From: Rhodoferax sp.
Lineage (GTDB): Bacteria; Pseudomonadota; Gammaproteobacteria; Burkholderiales; Burkholderiaceae_C
Length of the DNA: 64,000 nucleotides
Assembly (NCBI GenBank): GCA_024236015.1
Contig: JACKLK010000016.1
Location: 6,013-70,012 of the forward strand
Reading direction: 5' to 3'
Shown here: positions 8,482 to 17,387 of the stretch, one piece after another
Position numbering within the stretch: the first letter of the stretch is position 1
Layout of the letters: each line of letters starts with the position of its first letter
The notes under the pieces: model-generated
Told to the model about the DNA's origin: nothing
Database searches by the model: none
Seen by the model: the letters and a program-made list of their open reading frames with translations, nothing else
Position numbers and translations under genes: made by a program

Positions 8482-8630
8482 CTGACCGCGGCCACCGGGC
8501 CGCTGCCGCGCCCGATGGGCGGCCTCGTCTCACAGACTGGCACGACACGGCGTGCAGATCGGCACCAAGGGCCTTCGCGGCCCCTGGTTCTGCCATCCCT
8601 GCAATGCCGCCCGCCACGGATCTCCCCGCC

Positions 8631-8661
8631 AAAAAAAATGCGCCGCTGGGATGCGGCGCAT
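8631..8661 (-). terminator. Rho-independent terminator of the 8766-10007 gene
   Basis: Read on the minus strand: a perfect 9-bp stem ATGCGCCGC/GCGGCGCAT (8653-8661 and 8638-8646, 6-nt loop) followed directly by a run of eight T (8638-8631). It sits about 105 nt beyond the stop of the binding-protein gene. Confidence 0.9.
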
Positions 8662-8765
8662 GGTCTTGCGGTTTCCGGCGCGGGGTCGGCGTGGCGATCA
8701 GCAGGATCGGCGCCATGCAGGCGCCGGGATCCCGCGGGTGCAGCAGGCCACCCGCCCGTGCCCAT

Positions 8766-10007
8766 TTACTTCTTGAGCAGATTGCACTGGCTCTCCGCCG
8801 CCGGACGCCAGGCTTCGCTGGCCGGCACGTTGCGCACCACCTTGTAGTAGTCCCACGGCTCCTTCGATTCCGCGGGCGACTTGACTTCGAGCAGATACAT
8901 GGGGCGCATCATCTGGCCGTCGTCGCGGCGCATCACGTTCTTCATCTGGAAGTCGTTGACGGGCACGCTGCGAATCTTGGCCATCACGGCGGAGCCATCG
9001 GTCGTGCCAGCGGCCTTGACCGCGGTGAGGTAGTGCGTCACGGCGCTGTAGACGCCTGACTCGATCAAGGTCGGGATCTTGTTGTCCGAATACTTGAGGA
9101 AGCGCTTGTTCCAGGCGCGGGTTTCGTCGTTCATGTCATGGTAGAACGGCGACACCATGCGCAGGCCCTTGGCCTGGTTCAGGCCGATGGCGTGGACATC
9201 CTGGATGTTCATCGACAGCGCCGCGAGTTTCTGGCCACCGGCGAGCACGCCGAACTCGTTGGCCTGCTTGATGATGCTCACGGTGTTGTCACCGGTGGTG
9301 CCCAGGGCGATCACGTCGGCCTTGGACGCCTGTGCACGCAGGATGAAGGCCGAGTAGTCCTGCATGGTCAGCGGAAAGCGCGATACCCCCAGCACCTTGC
9401 CGCCCGCGGCCGCGATGAATTCGGCGGCGTTGTTCTCCAGCGACTTGCCGTACGCGTTGTCGATCGTCAGGATGTACCAGGTCTTGGCTCCCTCCTGACT
9501 CATGCCGTTGATGACCGCTCGCGGCAACGAATACACGTTCCAGATGTAGTTGCTGCTGAATTCCGAGCATGACTTGCCGGTCAGGTCTTCGCTGCCCGGC
9601 CCGGTCAGGAGCAACGGGATCTTGTTCTTCTTGGCCAGGTCGACCAGGGCGAAGGTGGAGGCCGAAATGGTGTTGGCCACCATCACATTGAGTTTCTCCT
9701 CATCCATCCACTGGCGCGCCACGGACAGCGCGACGTCGGGCTTGTATTGCTCGTCGCCGGTCAGCAACTCGATCTTCTTTCCCAGCACCGAGCCACCAAA
9801 GTCGTCGATCGCCATCTGCGCGGCCGCCACCACCATCTTGCCGCCGATCTGGTTGCCGCCGAAACTGGTCAGCAGGCCCATCTTGAGCACGGTGTCATCG
9901 GCGGCGGCGGTGACCGCGGCAGGCAGGGCGGCGCCCATGAGGCCGGCTGCCAGCAGGCGGATCAGGGTGCGTCGCGGCTTGGCCACGAAAGTGGAGAGTT
10001 GCAGCAT
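8766..10007 (-). CDS. ABC transporter substrate-binding protein (Peripla_BP_6), paralog 1
   Basis: A 413-residue periplasmic binding protein of the branched-chain amino acid/aromatic acid type. The N-terminus has a basic stretch KPRRTLIRLLAAGL followed by a hydrophobic core and an Ala-rich cleavage region, a signal peptide with a Tat-like arginine pair. The mature part begins LKMGLLTSFGGNQIGG. It is closely related to the proteins at 13458-14720 and 15311-16549: all share NYIWNVYSLPRAV or a near variant, two conserved Cys (CSEFS-like and near the C-terminus) and a common tail PWDYYKV with EAWRP. It probably delivers ligand to the LivFGHM-type transporter at 21.7-25.1 kb. A terminator follows it. 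Confidence 0.93.
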   Translation of the reverse strand: MLQLSTFVAKPRRTLIRLLAAGLMGAALPAAVTAAADDTVLKMGLLTSFGGNQIGGKMVVAAAQMAIDDFGGSVLGKKIELLTGDEQYKPDVALSVARQWMDEEKLNVMVANTISASTFALVDLAKKNKIPLLLTGPGSEDLTGKSCSEFSSNYIWNVYSLPRAVINGMSQEGAKTWYILTIDNAYGKSLENNAAEFIAAAGGKVLGVSRFPLTMQDYSAFILRAQASKADVIALGTTGDNTVSIIKQANEFGVLAGGQKLAALSMNIQDVHAIGLNQAKGLRMVSPFYHDMNDETRAWNKRFLKYSDNKIPTLIESGVYSAVTHYLTAVKAAGTTDGSAVMAKIRSVPVNDFQMKNVMRRDDGQMMRPMYLLEVKSPAESKEPWDYYKVVRNVPASEAWRPAAESQCNLLKK

Positions 10008-10109
10008 GTGTCGTCCTTCGTTGTTGAATGGGTACCCGAACCGCTGTACCCGGAATGCACGGCATCCATTGCGGTCAATGGACTCGGTCGGGGAAACGGA
10101 GCGGTCGCC

Positions 10110-10913
10110 TCAGCCGGTGACCTTTCCGTTCCAGTTGTTGCTCATGCCCAGGTTGGGCATCAGCGTGTTGACGAGGCCGCCATCGACCACGATGTCGGCG
10201 CCGGAAACATAGGCGGCGTCCGGTCCCACGATGAAGGACACGACATTGGCCATGTCTTGCGGATCTGCCACCCGGCGCAGCGGAATCTTGGATGCGCGCA
10301 GTGCCTTGACCTCCGGGTCGGCGAACACCACGTTGCTGCCATCGGTATGCACCAGGCCCGGCGACAAGGCGTTGACGCGGATGCCGTCCGGACCCCATTC
10401 GACCGCCAGCTGCTTGGCGAACATCAGCGTGGCGGCCTTGCTCGGGCTGTAGGCGCCCAGCGCCGGCGTCGCGTTCGAGCCGGAGATCGACGCGGTGATC
10501 AGCATGTTGCCCCGGGTTGCCTTGAGGTACTGGTGCGATGCCTTGGCCAGCAGCCAGGCGCCGCGCGTATGCACGGCGAAGTTGCGGTCCCAGTCTTCGA
10601 GCTTGAAATCCATGAACGAGTTGCCGACCGCGTAGCCGGCATTCGAGATCACCACGTCGATGGTCTTGAACGCGTCGACCGCCGCGGCGACCATGCGTGC
10701 GGGCACCTCGGGGTCGGACATGTCACCGGCAAAGCAGGTGATGTGGTGGCCGTTGGCGCGCAGTTCCTCCGCCAGCACTTCCAGCTCGGATGCGTGCTGG
10801 TCGGACAGCAACATGGCGGCGGGCGCCTTGTCGCGCGTGAGGGAGTCCTGCGCCAGTCGGCGCGCGATGGCACGGCCGATGCCGCGTGCCGCTCCCGTGA
10901 TGATGCAATGCAT
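10110..10913 (-). CDS. Short-chain dehydrogenase/reductase (SDR)
   Basis: A 267-residue NAD(P)-dependent oxidoreductase of the classical SDR family. The cofactor motif TGAARGIG is at residues 6-13, NAG follows at the end of strand four, the catalytic Ser is in LITASISGS and YSPSK carries the catalytic Tyr and Lys. The C-terminal SGADIVVDGG is typical. It lies downstream of the MDR reductase gene in the same direction and may form an operon with it and the small gene at 11997. Substrate is presumably a hydroxy or keto intermediate of the island; unknown. Confidence 0.9.
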   Translation of the reverse strand: MHCIITGAARGIGRAIARRLAQDSLTRDKAPAAMLLSDQHASELEVLAEELRANGHHITCFAGDMSDPEVPARMVAAAVDAFKTIDVVISNAGYAVGNSFMDFKLEDWDRNFAVHTRGAWLLAKASHQYLKATRGNMLITASISGSNATPALGAYSPSKAATLMFAKQLAVEWGPDGIRVNALSPGLVHTDGSNVVFADPEVKALRASKIPLRRVADPQDMANVVSFIVGPDAAYVSGADIVVDGGLVNTLMPNLGMSNNWNGKVTG

Positions 10914-10980
10914 GGGGTTTCAATCTCCTGGTTGAACGTGTGACAGCGAAAACATGGATGGGCCGGTTGCGCGAGGCCGG

Positions 10981-12000
10981 TCAGTCCTGGGCGACCTGAA
11001 CCAGCACCTTGCCGAAATTCCTGCCCTTGAGCATGCCGATGAAGGCCTGCGGCGCGGCATCGATGCCCTGGTGCACGTCTTCCCGGTAGCGCAGCTGGCC
11101 GGCGCGATGCCAGGCAACGGCTGCGGCATTGAACTCGTCCTGGATGTGCAGGAAATCCGTCAGCACGAATCCGCGCAGCTCCAGCCGCCTGGACAGGATG
11201 AGGCGCATCAGTTCGGGCGTGCGATCGGGCCCGGGCGGCGGTTCGGTCGCGCTGTACTGGGAGATCACGCCGCACACCGGCACGCGCGCGAAGTCATTGA
11301 GCAGCGGCAGCACCGCGTTCCAGACCGCGCCGCCGACGTTCTCGAAATAGACGTCGATGCCGTCCGGACAGGCCTTGGCCAACGCCTGTGGGAAGTCGGG
11401 GGCGCGGTGGTCGAGGCAGGTGTCGAAGCCCAGCTCGTCGACGACGAAGCGGCACTTCTCCGGGCCGCCGGCGATGCCGACCGCGCGGGCGCCGCGCAGC
11501 TTGGCCATCTGGCCCACCAGGGAGCCCACGCCGCCGGATGCAGCGGCCACCACCACGGTCTCCCCGGGCTTGGGCTTGCCGATGTGGAACAGGCCGGCGT
11601 AGGCCGTCATGCCGTTGCCGCCGAGCACGCCGAGCATGACAGCGCTCTTGCCCCATTCGGCATCCTGCTTGCGCAAGGCCTTGCCGTCGCAGACCGCATA
11701 TTGCTGCCAGCCGCCGAGGCCGATCACGATATCGCCAGCGGCGAAGTCGGAGTGGCGCGAGCGCACGACCTCGCCCACGGTGGCGCCGACCATCACGTCG
11801 CCCAGCGCCACGGGTGGTGCATACGACTTGGCATCGTTCATGCGCCATCGCATGTACGGAGCAATGGACAACCAGAGGGTCTTGACCAGCACCTGGCCTT
11901 CGCCCGGTTCGGGCATCGGCACGTCCTGCACCTCGAAATTCTCCGGAACCGGGTCGCCGACGGGACGCGACGCCAGCACGATCCTGCGATTGAGGCTCAC
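10981..12000 (-). CDS. NADP-dependent medium-chain reductase (MDR, CurA/leukotriene-B4-dehydrogenase-like)
   Basis: A 339-residue zinc-free MDR-family enzyme. The N-terminal segment NRRIVLASRPVGDPVPENFE and SIAPYMRWRMND are typical of the prostaglandin reductase/CurA group, which reduces the double bond of alpha,beta-unsaturated ketones using NADPH. The nucleotide motif AAASGGVGSLVGQMAK is intact, and the Tyr/Asn region YFENVGGAVWNAV is present. It overlaps the upstream small gene by ATGA at 11997-12000, so the two are translationally coupled. This fits saturation of an enone in the island's pathway. Confidence 0.9.
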   Translation of the reverse strand: MSLNRRIVLASRPVGDPVPENFEVQDVPMPEPGEGQVLVKTLWLSIAPYMRWRMNDAKSYAPPVALGDVMVGATVGEVVRSRHSDFAAGDIVIGLGGWQQYAVCDGKALRKQDAEWGKSAVMLGVLGGNGMTAYAGLFHIGKPKPGETVVVAAASGGVGSLVGQMAKLRGARAVGIAGGPEKCRFVVDELGFDTCLDHRAPDFPQALAKACPDGIDVYFENVGGAVWNAVLPLLNDFARVPVCGVISQYSATEPPPGPDRTPELMRLILSRRLELRGFVLTDFLHIQDEFNAAAVAWHRAGQLRYREDVHQGIDAAPQAFIGMLKGRNFGKVLVQVAQD

Positions 12001-12353
12001 GCCTTGCCTTCCCGGATCGCCAGCGCCTGGGCATGGGTCATGCGCGGTGTGATCAGCTCGTATTCATAGAAGACGCGGTCCATGTCCATGAGTTCGCTGC
12101 GCGGCATGCGCGGCGTGTTCGCACGCGTGTTCACCTCATGCTGCATCTTGAGCACGTCATCGATCTCGTAGATGGCCAGGTAGCGGTAGGCAGACTTGTT
12201 GCGGCTGTTGTCGCAGAGCCGGTAGCGCTCGCCCCACTGGATGCCGGGGATGACCAGCGCGTCGACGAGATGTTGCTCGTCGTACCACTTGTTGTATTCC
12301 TCGTGGCGTTCGTTGGTCGCATTGGTGAATGCAAGCGAGATGATCTTGGACAC
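11997..12353 (-). CDS. Small ferredoxin-fold protein (EthD/DUF4286-like), paralog B
   Basis: A 118-residue protein paralogous to that at 8122: NKWYDEQHLVDALVIPG, RYLAIYEID and TPRMPRS align position by position. No signal peptide. The stop overlaps the start of the MDR reductase by four bases, which ties its expression to that enzyme. An operator-like dyad (site 3) sits 104 nt upstream. The exact reaction is unknown. Confidence 0.8.
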   Translation of the reverse strand: MSKIISLAFTNATNERHEEYNKWYDEQHLVDALVIPGIQWGERYRLCDNSRNKSAYRYLAIYEIDDVLKMQHEVNTRANTPRMPRSELMDMDRVFYEYELITPRMTHAQALAIREGKA

Positions 12354-12456
12354 GGTGTTCTCCAGTTGATGTGTGCGTGCGCATGGCGCGACGGGTGGCG
12401 GGACTGCGTTTCAAAGCTTAGCAAGGCACTTCGCCGATGGGATCGGAGCGCCCGAA

Positions 12457-12472
12457 AATCGCGTATGTGATG
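12457..12472 (-). promoter_or_regulatory. operator-like dyad, site 3 (strong)
   Basis: On the minus strand CATCACATACGCGATT, 15 of 16 identical to the reference copy at 13347. It lies upstream of the minus-strand small gene/MDR/SDR operon and after the stop of the next minus-strand SDR. Confidence 0.65.
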
Positions 12473-12490
12473 GGCGATGCCGCGACGGTG

Positions 12491-13276
12491 TCAGCCGACC
12501 GTGGTGCCACCATCGACGGTGAGCCCCGCGCCGGTCATGTAGGACGCGCGTTCCGACAGCAGCCATAACACCAGTTGCGCGATCTCCGCCGGTGTTCCCA
12601 TGCGTTTCATCGGTACCTTGTCGACGATGGCGGCGATGCGCTGTGCGCTCAGGTCCTCCGTCATGCCGGTCTCCACGTAACCCGGGCAGACCGCATTCAC
12701 GCGAATGTGTTTTGCCGCATATTCGAGCGCGGCGGTCTTGGTCAGCCCGAGCACGCCATGCTTGCTGGCAACATAAGCCGAAGCGGTCGGGATGCCGGTC
12801 AGGCCGGCGATGGACGCGGTGTTGACGATGGCGCCACCGTGCCCCTGTTTCTGCATCTGGGCCAGCTCGTACTTCATGCACAGCCAGACGCCGGTCAGGT
12901 TGACCGCGATGATGCGGCTCCAGGTCTCCATCGGCATCTCGGCGATGTTCTGCGGCAGCGCGCCGATGCGGCCGGCACCGATGCCGGCATTGTTGAAGGC
13001 ACCGTCCAGTCGACCGAACGCGGAGACGGTTCCATCGATCATGTGCATCACGGAGTGTTCGTCCGACACGTCGGCTTGCAGCGCCAGGGCATCGCCGCCG
13101 GCATCGCGAATCATCATGGCCGTCTCGGTGGCGGCGGACAGGGATTGGTCCGCGACCGCGACCCGCGCGCCGGCCTGCGCGAGCAACAGCGCGCTGGCCC
13201 TTCCGATGCCGGATCCGCCGCCGGTGACCAGGATGGCCTTGTCGGCCATATCTTTGTCTTGTTGATGGGCTTGCAT
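12491..13276 (-). CDS. Short-chain dehydrogenase/reductase (SDR)
   Basis: A 261-residue classical SDR. TGGGSGIG forms the cofactor loop, NNAGIGAG follows strand four, and the active site is NTASIAG with YVASK. The C-terminal TGAGLTVDGGTTVG is standard. Of several in-frame ATGs I prefer 13276 (MQAHQQDKDMADKAIL), because AAGGA lies 11 nt upstream; 13249 (MADKAILVTGGG) is an alternative and 13348 seems too long. It diverges from the binding-protein gene at 13458 with an operator-like dyad between them. Confidence 0.9.
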   Translation of the reverse strand: MQAHQQDKDMADKAILVTGGGSGIGRASALLLAQAGARVAVADQSLSAATETAMMIRDAGGDALALQADVSDEHSVMHMIDGTVSAFGRLDGAFNNAGIGAGRIGALPQNIAEMPMETWSRIIAVNLTGVWLCMKYELAQMQKQGHGGAIVNTASIAGLTGIPTASAYVASKHGVLGLTKTAALEYAAKHIRVNAVCPGYVETGMTEDLSAQRIAAIVDKVPMKRMGTPAEIAQLVLWLLSERASYMTGAGLTVDGGTTVG

Positions 13277-13346
13277 GTGGTTTCTCATCCTTCGGGGATG
13301 GCCGACTATCGTGCATCCCATGGCCAGGCGTGCCCGCCCGCGGATC

Positions 13347-13362
13347 AATCACATACGCGATT
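13347..13362 (+). promoter_or_regulatory. operator-like dyad, site 4 (reference copy)
   Basis: AATCACATACGCGATT. The sequence is a near-palindrome: outer AATC/GATT, C6/G11 and the central TA pair, with mismatches only at two symmetric R/Y positions, giving AATCrCrTAyGyGATT. It sits in the 181-bp gap between the divergent SDR (start 13276) and binding-protein gene (start 13458), so it could control both. Confidence 0.65.
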
Positions 13363-13457
13363 TGTGCCCGCATGCATGCGCTATTGCCCTGGCTCCATAA
13401 ACTTTGCGCTCGAACCCGCCAGTGGCGCGAGCAGCGCCCTTACCCCGAGGAGAGACC

Positions 13458-14720
13458 ATGAATGACCGATCCGTTTGCGCCTGTCTAGCGACAGTGCGAT
13501 CCCATGTGTACGCCGGCATGCGCACGGCCGCACTGCTGGCCATGGCCGCCGTGGCGTTGCCCGGCGTGGCGCTGGCCCAGCAGGACACGACGCCGATCAA
13601 GCTCGGCCTGTTGACCCCGTTTGGCGGCCAGCAGATCGGCGGCAAGTCCGTCTCCAGCGCGGCGCAGATGGCGATCGACGATTTCGGCGGCAAGCTGCTG
13701 GGGCGACCGATCGAGTTGCTGGTCGGCGATGAGCAGGGCAAGCCCGATGTGGCGCTGGCCATCGCACGCCAATGGATTGACCAGGAAAAGATCACGGCCT
13801 TGTTCGCCAACGCCACGTCGGCGACGACCTTCGCCATCTCGGACATCACCAAGCCGGCGAAGATCCCGCTGCAGCTGGTCGGACCCGGCAGCGAGGATTT
13901 CACGGGCGTCGCCTGCTCCGAGTTCAGCACCAACTACATCTGGAACGTGTACTCCCTGCCGCGCGCCGTGATCAATGGCGTCAGCCGCGAAGGCGTCAAG
14001 ACCTGGTATGTCATCACCGTGGACAACGCATTCGGCAAGTCGGCCGAATCCAATGCGCGCGAGTTCATCACAGCCTCGGGCGGCACGGTGGTGGGTTCCG
14101 GACGTTTCCCGGCATCGATGCAGGACTACTCGTCGGTGCTGTTGCGCGCCCAGGCATCCAAGGCCGATGCCATTGCGCTGGGTACCACCGGCGAGAACAG
14201 CGTGAGCCTGATCAAGCAGGCCAACGAGTTCGGCATCATGCAGGCGGGCCAGAAGATCGTCGTGTTGTCGATGAACATCCAGGACGTGCACGCCATCGGA
14301 CTGGAGCAGGCCAAGGGCCTGAAGATGGTGGCGCCGTTCTACCACGACCTCAATGCCGAGGCCCGAGCCTGGACCGAGCGTTACCTGAAGGTGTCGGGCG
14401 GCATCATGCCGACCTTCATGGAGTCTGGTGTCTACAGCAGCATGGAGCACTACCTCAAGGCGGTGCAGGCTGCCGGAACCACGGATGGCCCCGCCGTCAT
14501 GGCCAAGCTCAAGGCCATTGCACTGAATAACTTCGAGATGAAGAACGTCAGCCGCCGCGACGATGGCCAGATGATGCGCCCGATGTACCTGCTGCAGGTC
14601 AAGTCCAAGGCGGAGTCCAAGGCGCCATGGGACTACTACAAGGTCGAGCGTACCGTCCCGGCGGCAGAAGCCTGGCGTCCTGCGTCGGAGAGCAAGTGCA
14701 GGCTGCTCAACAAGTCCTGA
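13458..14720 (+). CDS. ABC transporter substrate-binding protein (Peripla_BP_6), paralog 2
   Basis: A 420-residue exported binding protein. The signal peptide runs through AALLAMAAVALPGVALA, with cleavage likely before QQD. The mature protein starts IKLGLLTPFGGQQIGG. It is very similar along its whole length to paralogs 1 and 3, including NYIWNVYSLPRAV, the repeated Cys positions and the tail APWDYYKVE. ATG 13458 has GAGGAGAG at 13448-13455. It is followed by a DUF3237 gene and paralog 3 in the same direction. Confidence 0.93.
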   Translation: MNDRSVCACLATVRSHVYAGMRTAALLAMAAVALPGVALAQQDTTPIKLGLLTPFGGQQIGGKSVSSAAQMAIDDFGGKLLGRPIELLVGDEQGKPDVALAIARQWIDQEKITALFANATSATTFAISDITKPAKIPLQLVGPGSEDFTGVACSEFSTNYIWNVYSLPRAVINGVSREGVKTWYVITVDNAFGKSAESNAREFITASGGTVVGSGRFPASMQDYSSVLLRAQASKADAIALGTTGENSVSLIKQANEFGIMQAGQKIVVLSMNIQDVHAIGLEQAKGLKMVAPFYHDLNAEARAWTERYLKVSGGIMPTFMESGVYSSMEHYLKAVQAAGTTDGPAVMAKLKAIALNNFEMKNVSRRDDGQMMRPMYLLQVKSKAESKAPWDYYKVERTVPAAEAWRPASESKCRLLNKS

Positions 14721-14772
14721 TCCGCGGTACCCGCACCGCGAACCCTTTCACACTGATCTGAGAACCGGAACC

Positions 14773-15237
14773 ATGGATACCCTTGTTTCAACCCTGTTGT
14801 TCACGCTGAATCTGGATGTGGCGCTGGATCGCACCCAGGCGATCGGCCAGGTCGCGGACCACAAGCGAATCATCGTGCCGATCAACGGCGGGACGTTCGA
14901 AGGCCCGCGCCTGCGCGGCACCGTTCTGCCCGATGGCGCGGACTGGTTGTCCGTGCAGTCGGACGGCTCCTGGAACATCGATGTCCGGGTCACGCTGCGC
15001 ACCGATGACGAGGCGCTGATCTACATGCGTTACACCGGCGTCACCATTCCCAAGCCGGAGATGCTCGAGCGCTTCAACCAGCGCGAGATACTGCCGTACG
15101 ACGCCTATTACGCGCGCACCACGCCGCGCTTCGAGACCGCGGCGCCGAAATACCGGTGGCTCAACGGCGTGATCGCCGTCGCCAACGGCATGCGCCTTGA
15201 AAGCGGCCCCAAGTACCAGGTCTTCGCCATCCTCTGA
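14773..15237 (+). CDS. DUF3237 domain protein
   Basis: A 154-residue cytosolic protein matching the DUF3237 family: LLFTLNLDVALDRTQAIG, then RIIVPINGGTFEGPRLRGTV, DGSWNIDVRVTLRTDD and YYARTTPRFETAAPKYRWLN. The family is a beta-barrel of unknown reaction that often travels with catabolic genes. It lies between two paralogous binding-protein genes, likely in one transcript. No catalytic residues can be assigned. Confidence 0.88.
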   Translation: MDTLVSTLLFTLNLDVALDRTQAIGQVADHKRIIVPINGGTFEGPRLRGTVLPDGADWLSVQSDGSWNIDVRVTLRTDDEALIYMRYTGVTIPKPEMLERFNQREILPYDAYYARTTPRFETAAPKYRWLNGVIAVANGMRLESGPKYQVFAIL

Positions 15238-15310
15238 AGCGCGCCCATGCCCGGCGCCGGGTGCGCCATCCTGTTTTGCATTTCTGTTCCATCCACTTGC
15301 GAGTAAAGCC

Positions 15311-16549
15311 ATGAAACTGCCTTCCTTCCTCACAACCCGACGCGCGTCGATCGCGCACGTACTGGCGGCCACGCTGCTGTGCGGCGCTGCGGCGCCAACC
15401 GTCCTGGCCCAGGACAAGGAGCCGGTCAAGATCGGCGTGCTGACCTATTTCGGTGGCGGGCAGATTGGCGGCGCCACCATCGTCGGCGCAGCGCAGATGG
15501 CGGTGGACGACTTCGGCGGCACCGTCAACGGCCGCAAGATCGAGTTGTTGCAGGGCGACACCCAGCGCAAGCCCGATGTGGCGCTGACGATTGCGCGCGA
15601 ATGGATCGAGCGCGAGAAGGTCAGCACCATCATGACCAATGCCATCTCGCCCATCACCCTGGGTCTCGTCGATCTGGTGAAGAAGGCGAAGATCCCCTTG
15701 CTGATTGCCGGCCCCGGCAGCGAGGATCTCACGGGCACCGCCTGCTCCGCCTTCAGCACCCAGTTCGTCTGGGACGCCTACTCGCTTCCCCGGGCGGTCA
15801 TCAACGGCTTTGCGTCGCAAGGTGCCAAGACCTTCTACATCCTCACCACCGACAACGCGTTTGGCAAGTCGCTCGAGGCCAATGTGCGCGAATTCGTCAC
15901 CGCCACCGGCGGCAAGGTCGTGGGCGTCTCGCGCCATCCCCTGGGCATGCAGGACTACTCGTCGCTGATCCTGACCGCCCAGGCCTCCGGCGCGGACGTG
16001 ATCGCGCTGGGAACGACCGGCGAGGACATGGTCAACGTGATCAAGCAATCCAACGAGTTCGGCGTCATGCAGCAGGGGCAGAAACTGGCCTTGCTCACCG
16101 CGTCGATCAACGACATCCACACGCTGGGCCTGAAGACCGCACAAGGCCTGCGCATGGTGTCGCCGTTCTACCATGACCGCAACGACGAGACGCGGGCCTG
16201 GAGCAAGCGCTACATGGAGTACCAGAAGACGTCCGTGCCACCCAGCCACCTCGAAGCCGGCGTGTATACCGCGGTCACCCAGTACCTGCGGCTGGCCAAG
16301 GCGACCGGCGGTACCGACGGCGAGAAGATCATGGCCAGGTTCAAGACCTCGCCGGTGACCGACTTCGAGCTCAAGAACGTGTCGCGCCGCGACGACGGTA
16401 CGATGCTGCGCCCGATGTACCTGGTGTCGATCAAGACGCCGGCCGAGTCCAAGGCACCCTGGGACTACTACAAGATCGAGAAAGTCGTGCCGCCGGAACA
16501 GGCCTGGCGTCCGGCTGCGGAAAGCAAGTGCAGCTTGCTCCGTCCTTGA
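15311..16549 (+). CDS. ABC transporter substrate-binding protein (Peripla_BP_6), paralog 3
   Basis: A 412-residue periplasmic binding protein. The signal peptide TTRRASIAHVLAATLLCGAA has a twin-arginine-like pair and ends near VLAQD. The mature start is VKIGVLTYFGGGQIGG. It diverges slightly more from the other two paralogs (FVWDAYSLPRAV where they have NYIWNVYSLPRAV), which suggests a different ligand range. No permease or ATPase gene is next to it; the nearest suitable transporter is the one at 21.7-25.1 kb. Confidence 0.93.
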   Translation: MKLPSFLTTRRASIAHVLAATLLCGAAAPTVLAQDKEPVKIGVLTYFGGGQIGGATIVGAAQMAVDDFGGTVNGRKIELLQGDTQRKPDVALTIAREWIEREKVSTIMTNAISPITLGLVDLVKKAKIPLLIAGPGSEDLTGTACSAFSTQFVWDAYSLPRAVINGFASQGAKTFYILTTDNAFGKSLEANVREFVTATGGKVVGVSRHPLGMQDYSSLILTAQASGADVIALGTTGEDMVNVIKQSNEFGVMQQGQKLALLTASINDIHTLGLKTAQGLRMVSPFYHDRNDETRAWSKRYMEYQKTSVPPSHLEAGVYTAVTQYLRLAKATGGTDGEKIMARFKTSPVTDFELKNVSRRDDGTMLRPMYLVSIKTPAESKAPWDYYKIEKVVPPEQAWRPAAESKCSLLRP

Positions 16550-16603
16550 CCGTCACCATCACAACGTCCACACCCGTCGCAACCGAGGATCGGATCCGCC
16601 ACG

Positions 16604-17320
16604 ATGACCATCAAGCGTGTCTATGTCGTACACCGCAACGCGGCACTGCAGCACCACGAGTTTGCGCCGCGCTGGAAGCAGCATTCGGAACTGGCGCAGA
16701 CCTTTCCGGATCTGGTCCACCAGTATCCGAGGCTGGCCTATTGCTGCACGCTGGAGCAGGATCCCGGCATTCCAGGAGCCTCCCGCCGCTACGACGGCGT
16801 CGGCATGTTGTGGTTGCGCAGCGACGACCTGGTGGCGGTCCAGCCCGCCGATCCGCGCGTACGGCCGGTGATGCAGGAGGACGAGCTGCGCGTATTCCAG
16901 GACAAGATGCTCAACGCCATGATGACGGTCGACGAAGATGTCCGCAAGGACGGGCGCGGCGCGCGCTTCGGGCTGATCAGCTTCCTGACGTCACGGCCGG
17001 GTCTCGATGCCGAGGCCTTTGCCGGCGCCTGCGCCCGGCATGCCGATGCCATCCTGGCCGCGCCGGAGTTGGCCGCTGCGATCCGGCGACTCGTGATCGG
17101 GCGTGTCATGGGCACGCCGACGTTCGCCAGTGACGGCGTGCTGGAGTTGTGGTTCGACAGCGCGCAGGACGCGGTGCGTGCCTGCAACACGGCGGCCTAT
17201 CGTGCGGTGGTGCTCGATGCACAAGCGGACTTCGCTCTGCCGGAACCCCTGACCTTGCTGACCGAGATCGGACACGCCTGGTCGGCCGCCGACGATCCGC
17301 ATCCCAAACCGTTTCCCTGA
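16604..17320 (+). CDS. EthD-like two-domain protein
   Basis: A 238-residue cytosolic protein. The start RVYVVHRNAALQHHEFAPRWKQH and the later segment ARFGLISFLTSRPGLDAEAFAGACARHADAI look like two EthD-type (dimeric alpha/beta barrel) repeats. Each has a beta-strand followed by a helix with a conserved aromatic/His pattern. It is the last plus-strand gene before a convergent region and faces another EthD-like gene at 17388-18080. Function is unknown; related proteins occur in ring-degradation clusters. Confidence 0.75.
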   Translation: MTIKRVYVVHRNAALQHHEFAPRWKQHSELAQTFPDLVHQYPRLAYCCTLEQDPGIPGASRRYDGVGMLWLRSDDLVAVQPADPRVRPVMQEDELRVFQDKMLNAMMTVDEDVRKDGRGARFGLISFLTSRPGLDAEAFAGACARHADAILAAPELAAAIRRLVIGRVMGTPTFASDGVLELWFDSAQDAVRACNTAAYRAVVLDAQADFALPEPLTLLTEIGHAWSAADDPHPKPFP

Positions 17321-17344
17321 CCGGATAGCGCTCTGCGGGCGCTG

Positions 17345-17370
17345 TGTGGGCCTGCGTGGGCAGGTCCACA
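17345..17370. terminator. hairpin between convergent genes
   Basis: An 11-bp stem with one G-U pair, TGTGGGCCTGC/GCAGGTCCACA (loop GTGG), in the 67-bp gap between two convergent EthD-like genes. It has no T-run on either strand, so any terminator role is inferred from position. Confidence 0.4.
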
Positions 17371-17387
17371 TCCCGTGTCGCGCTCAG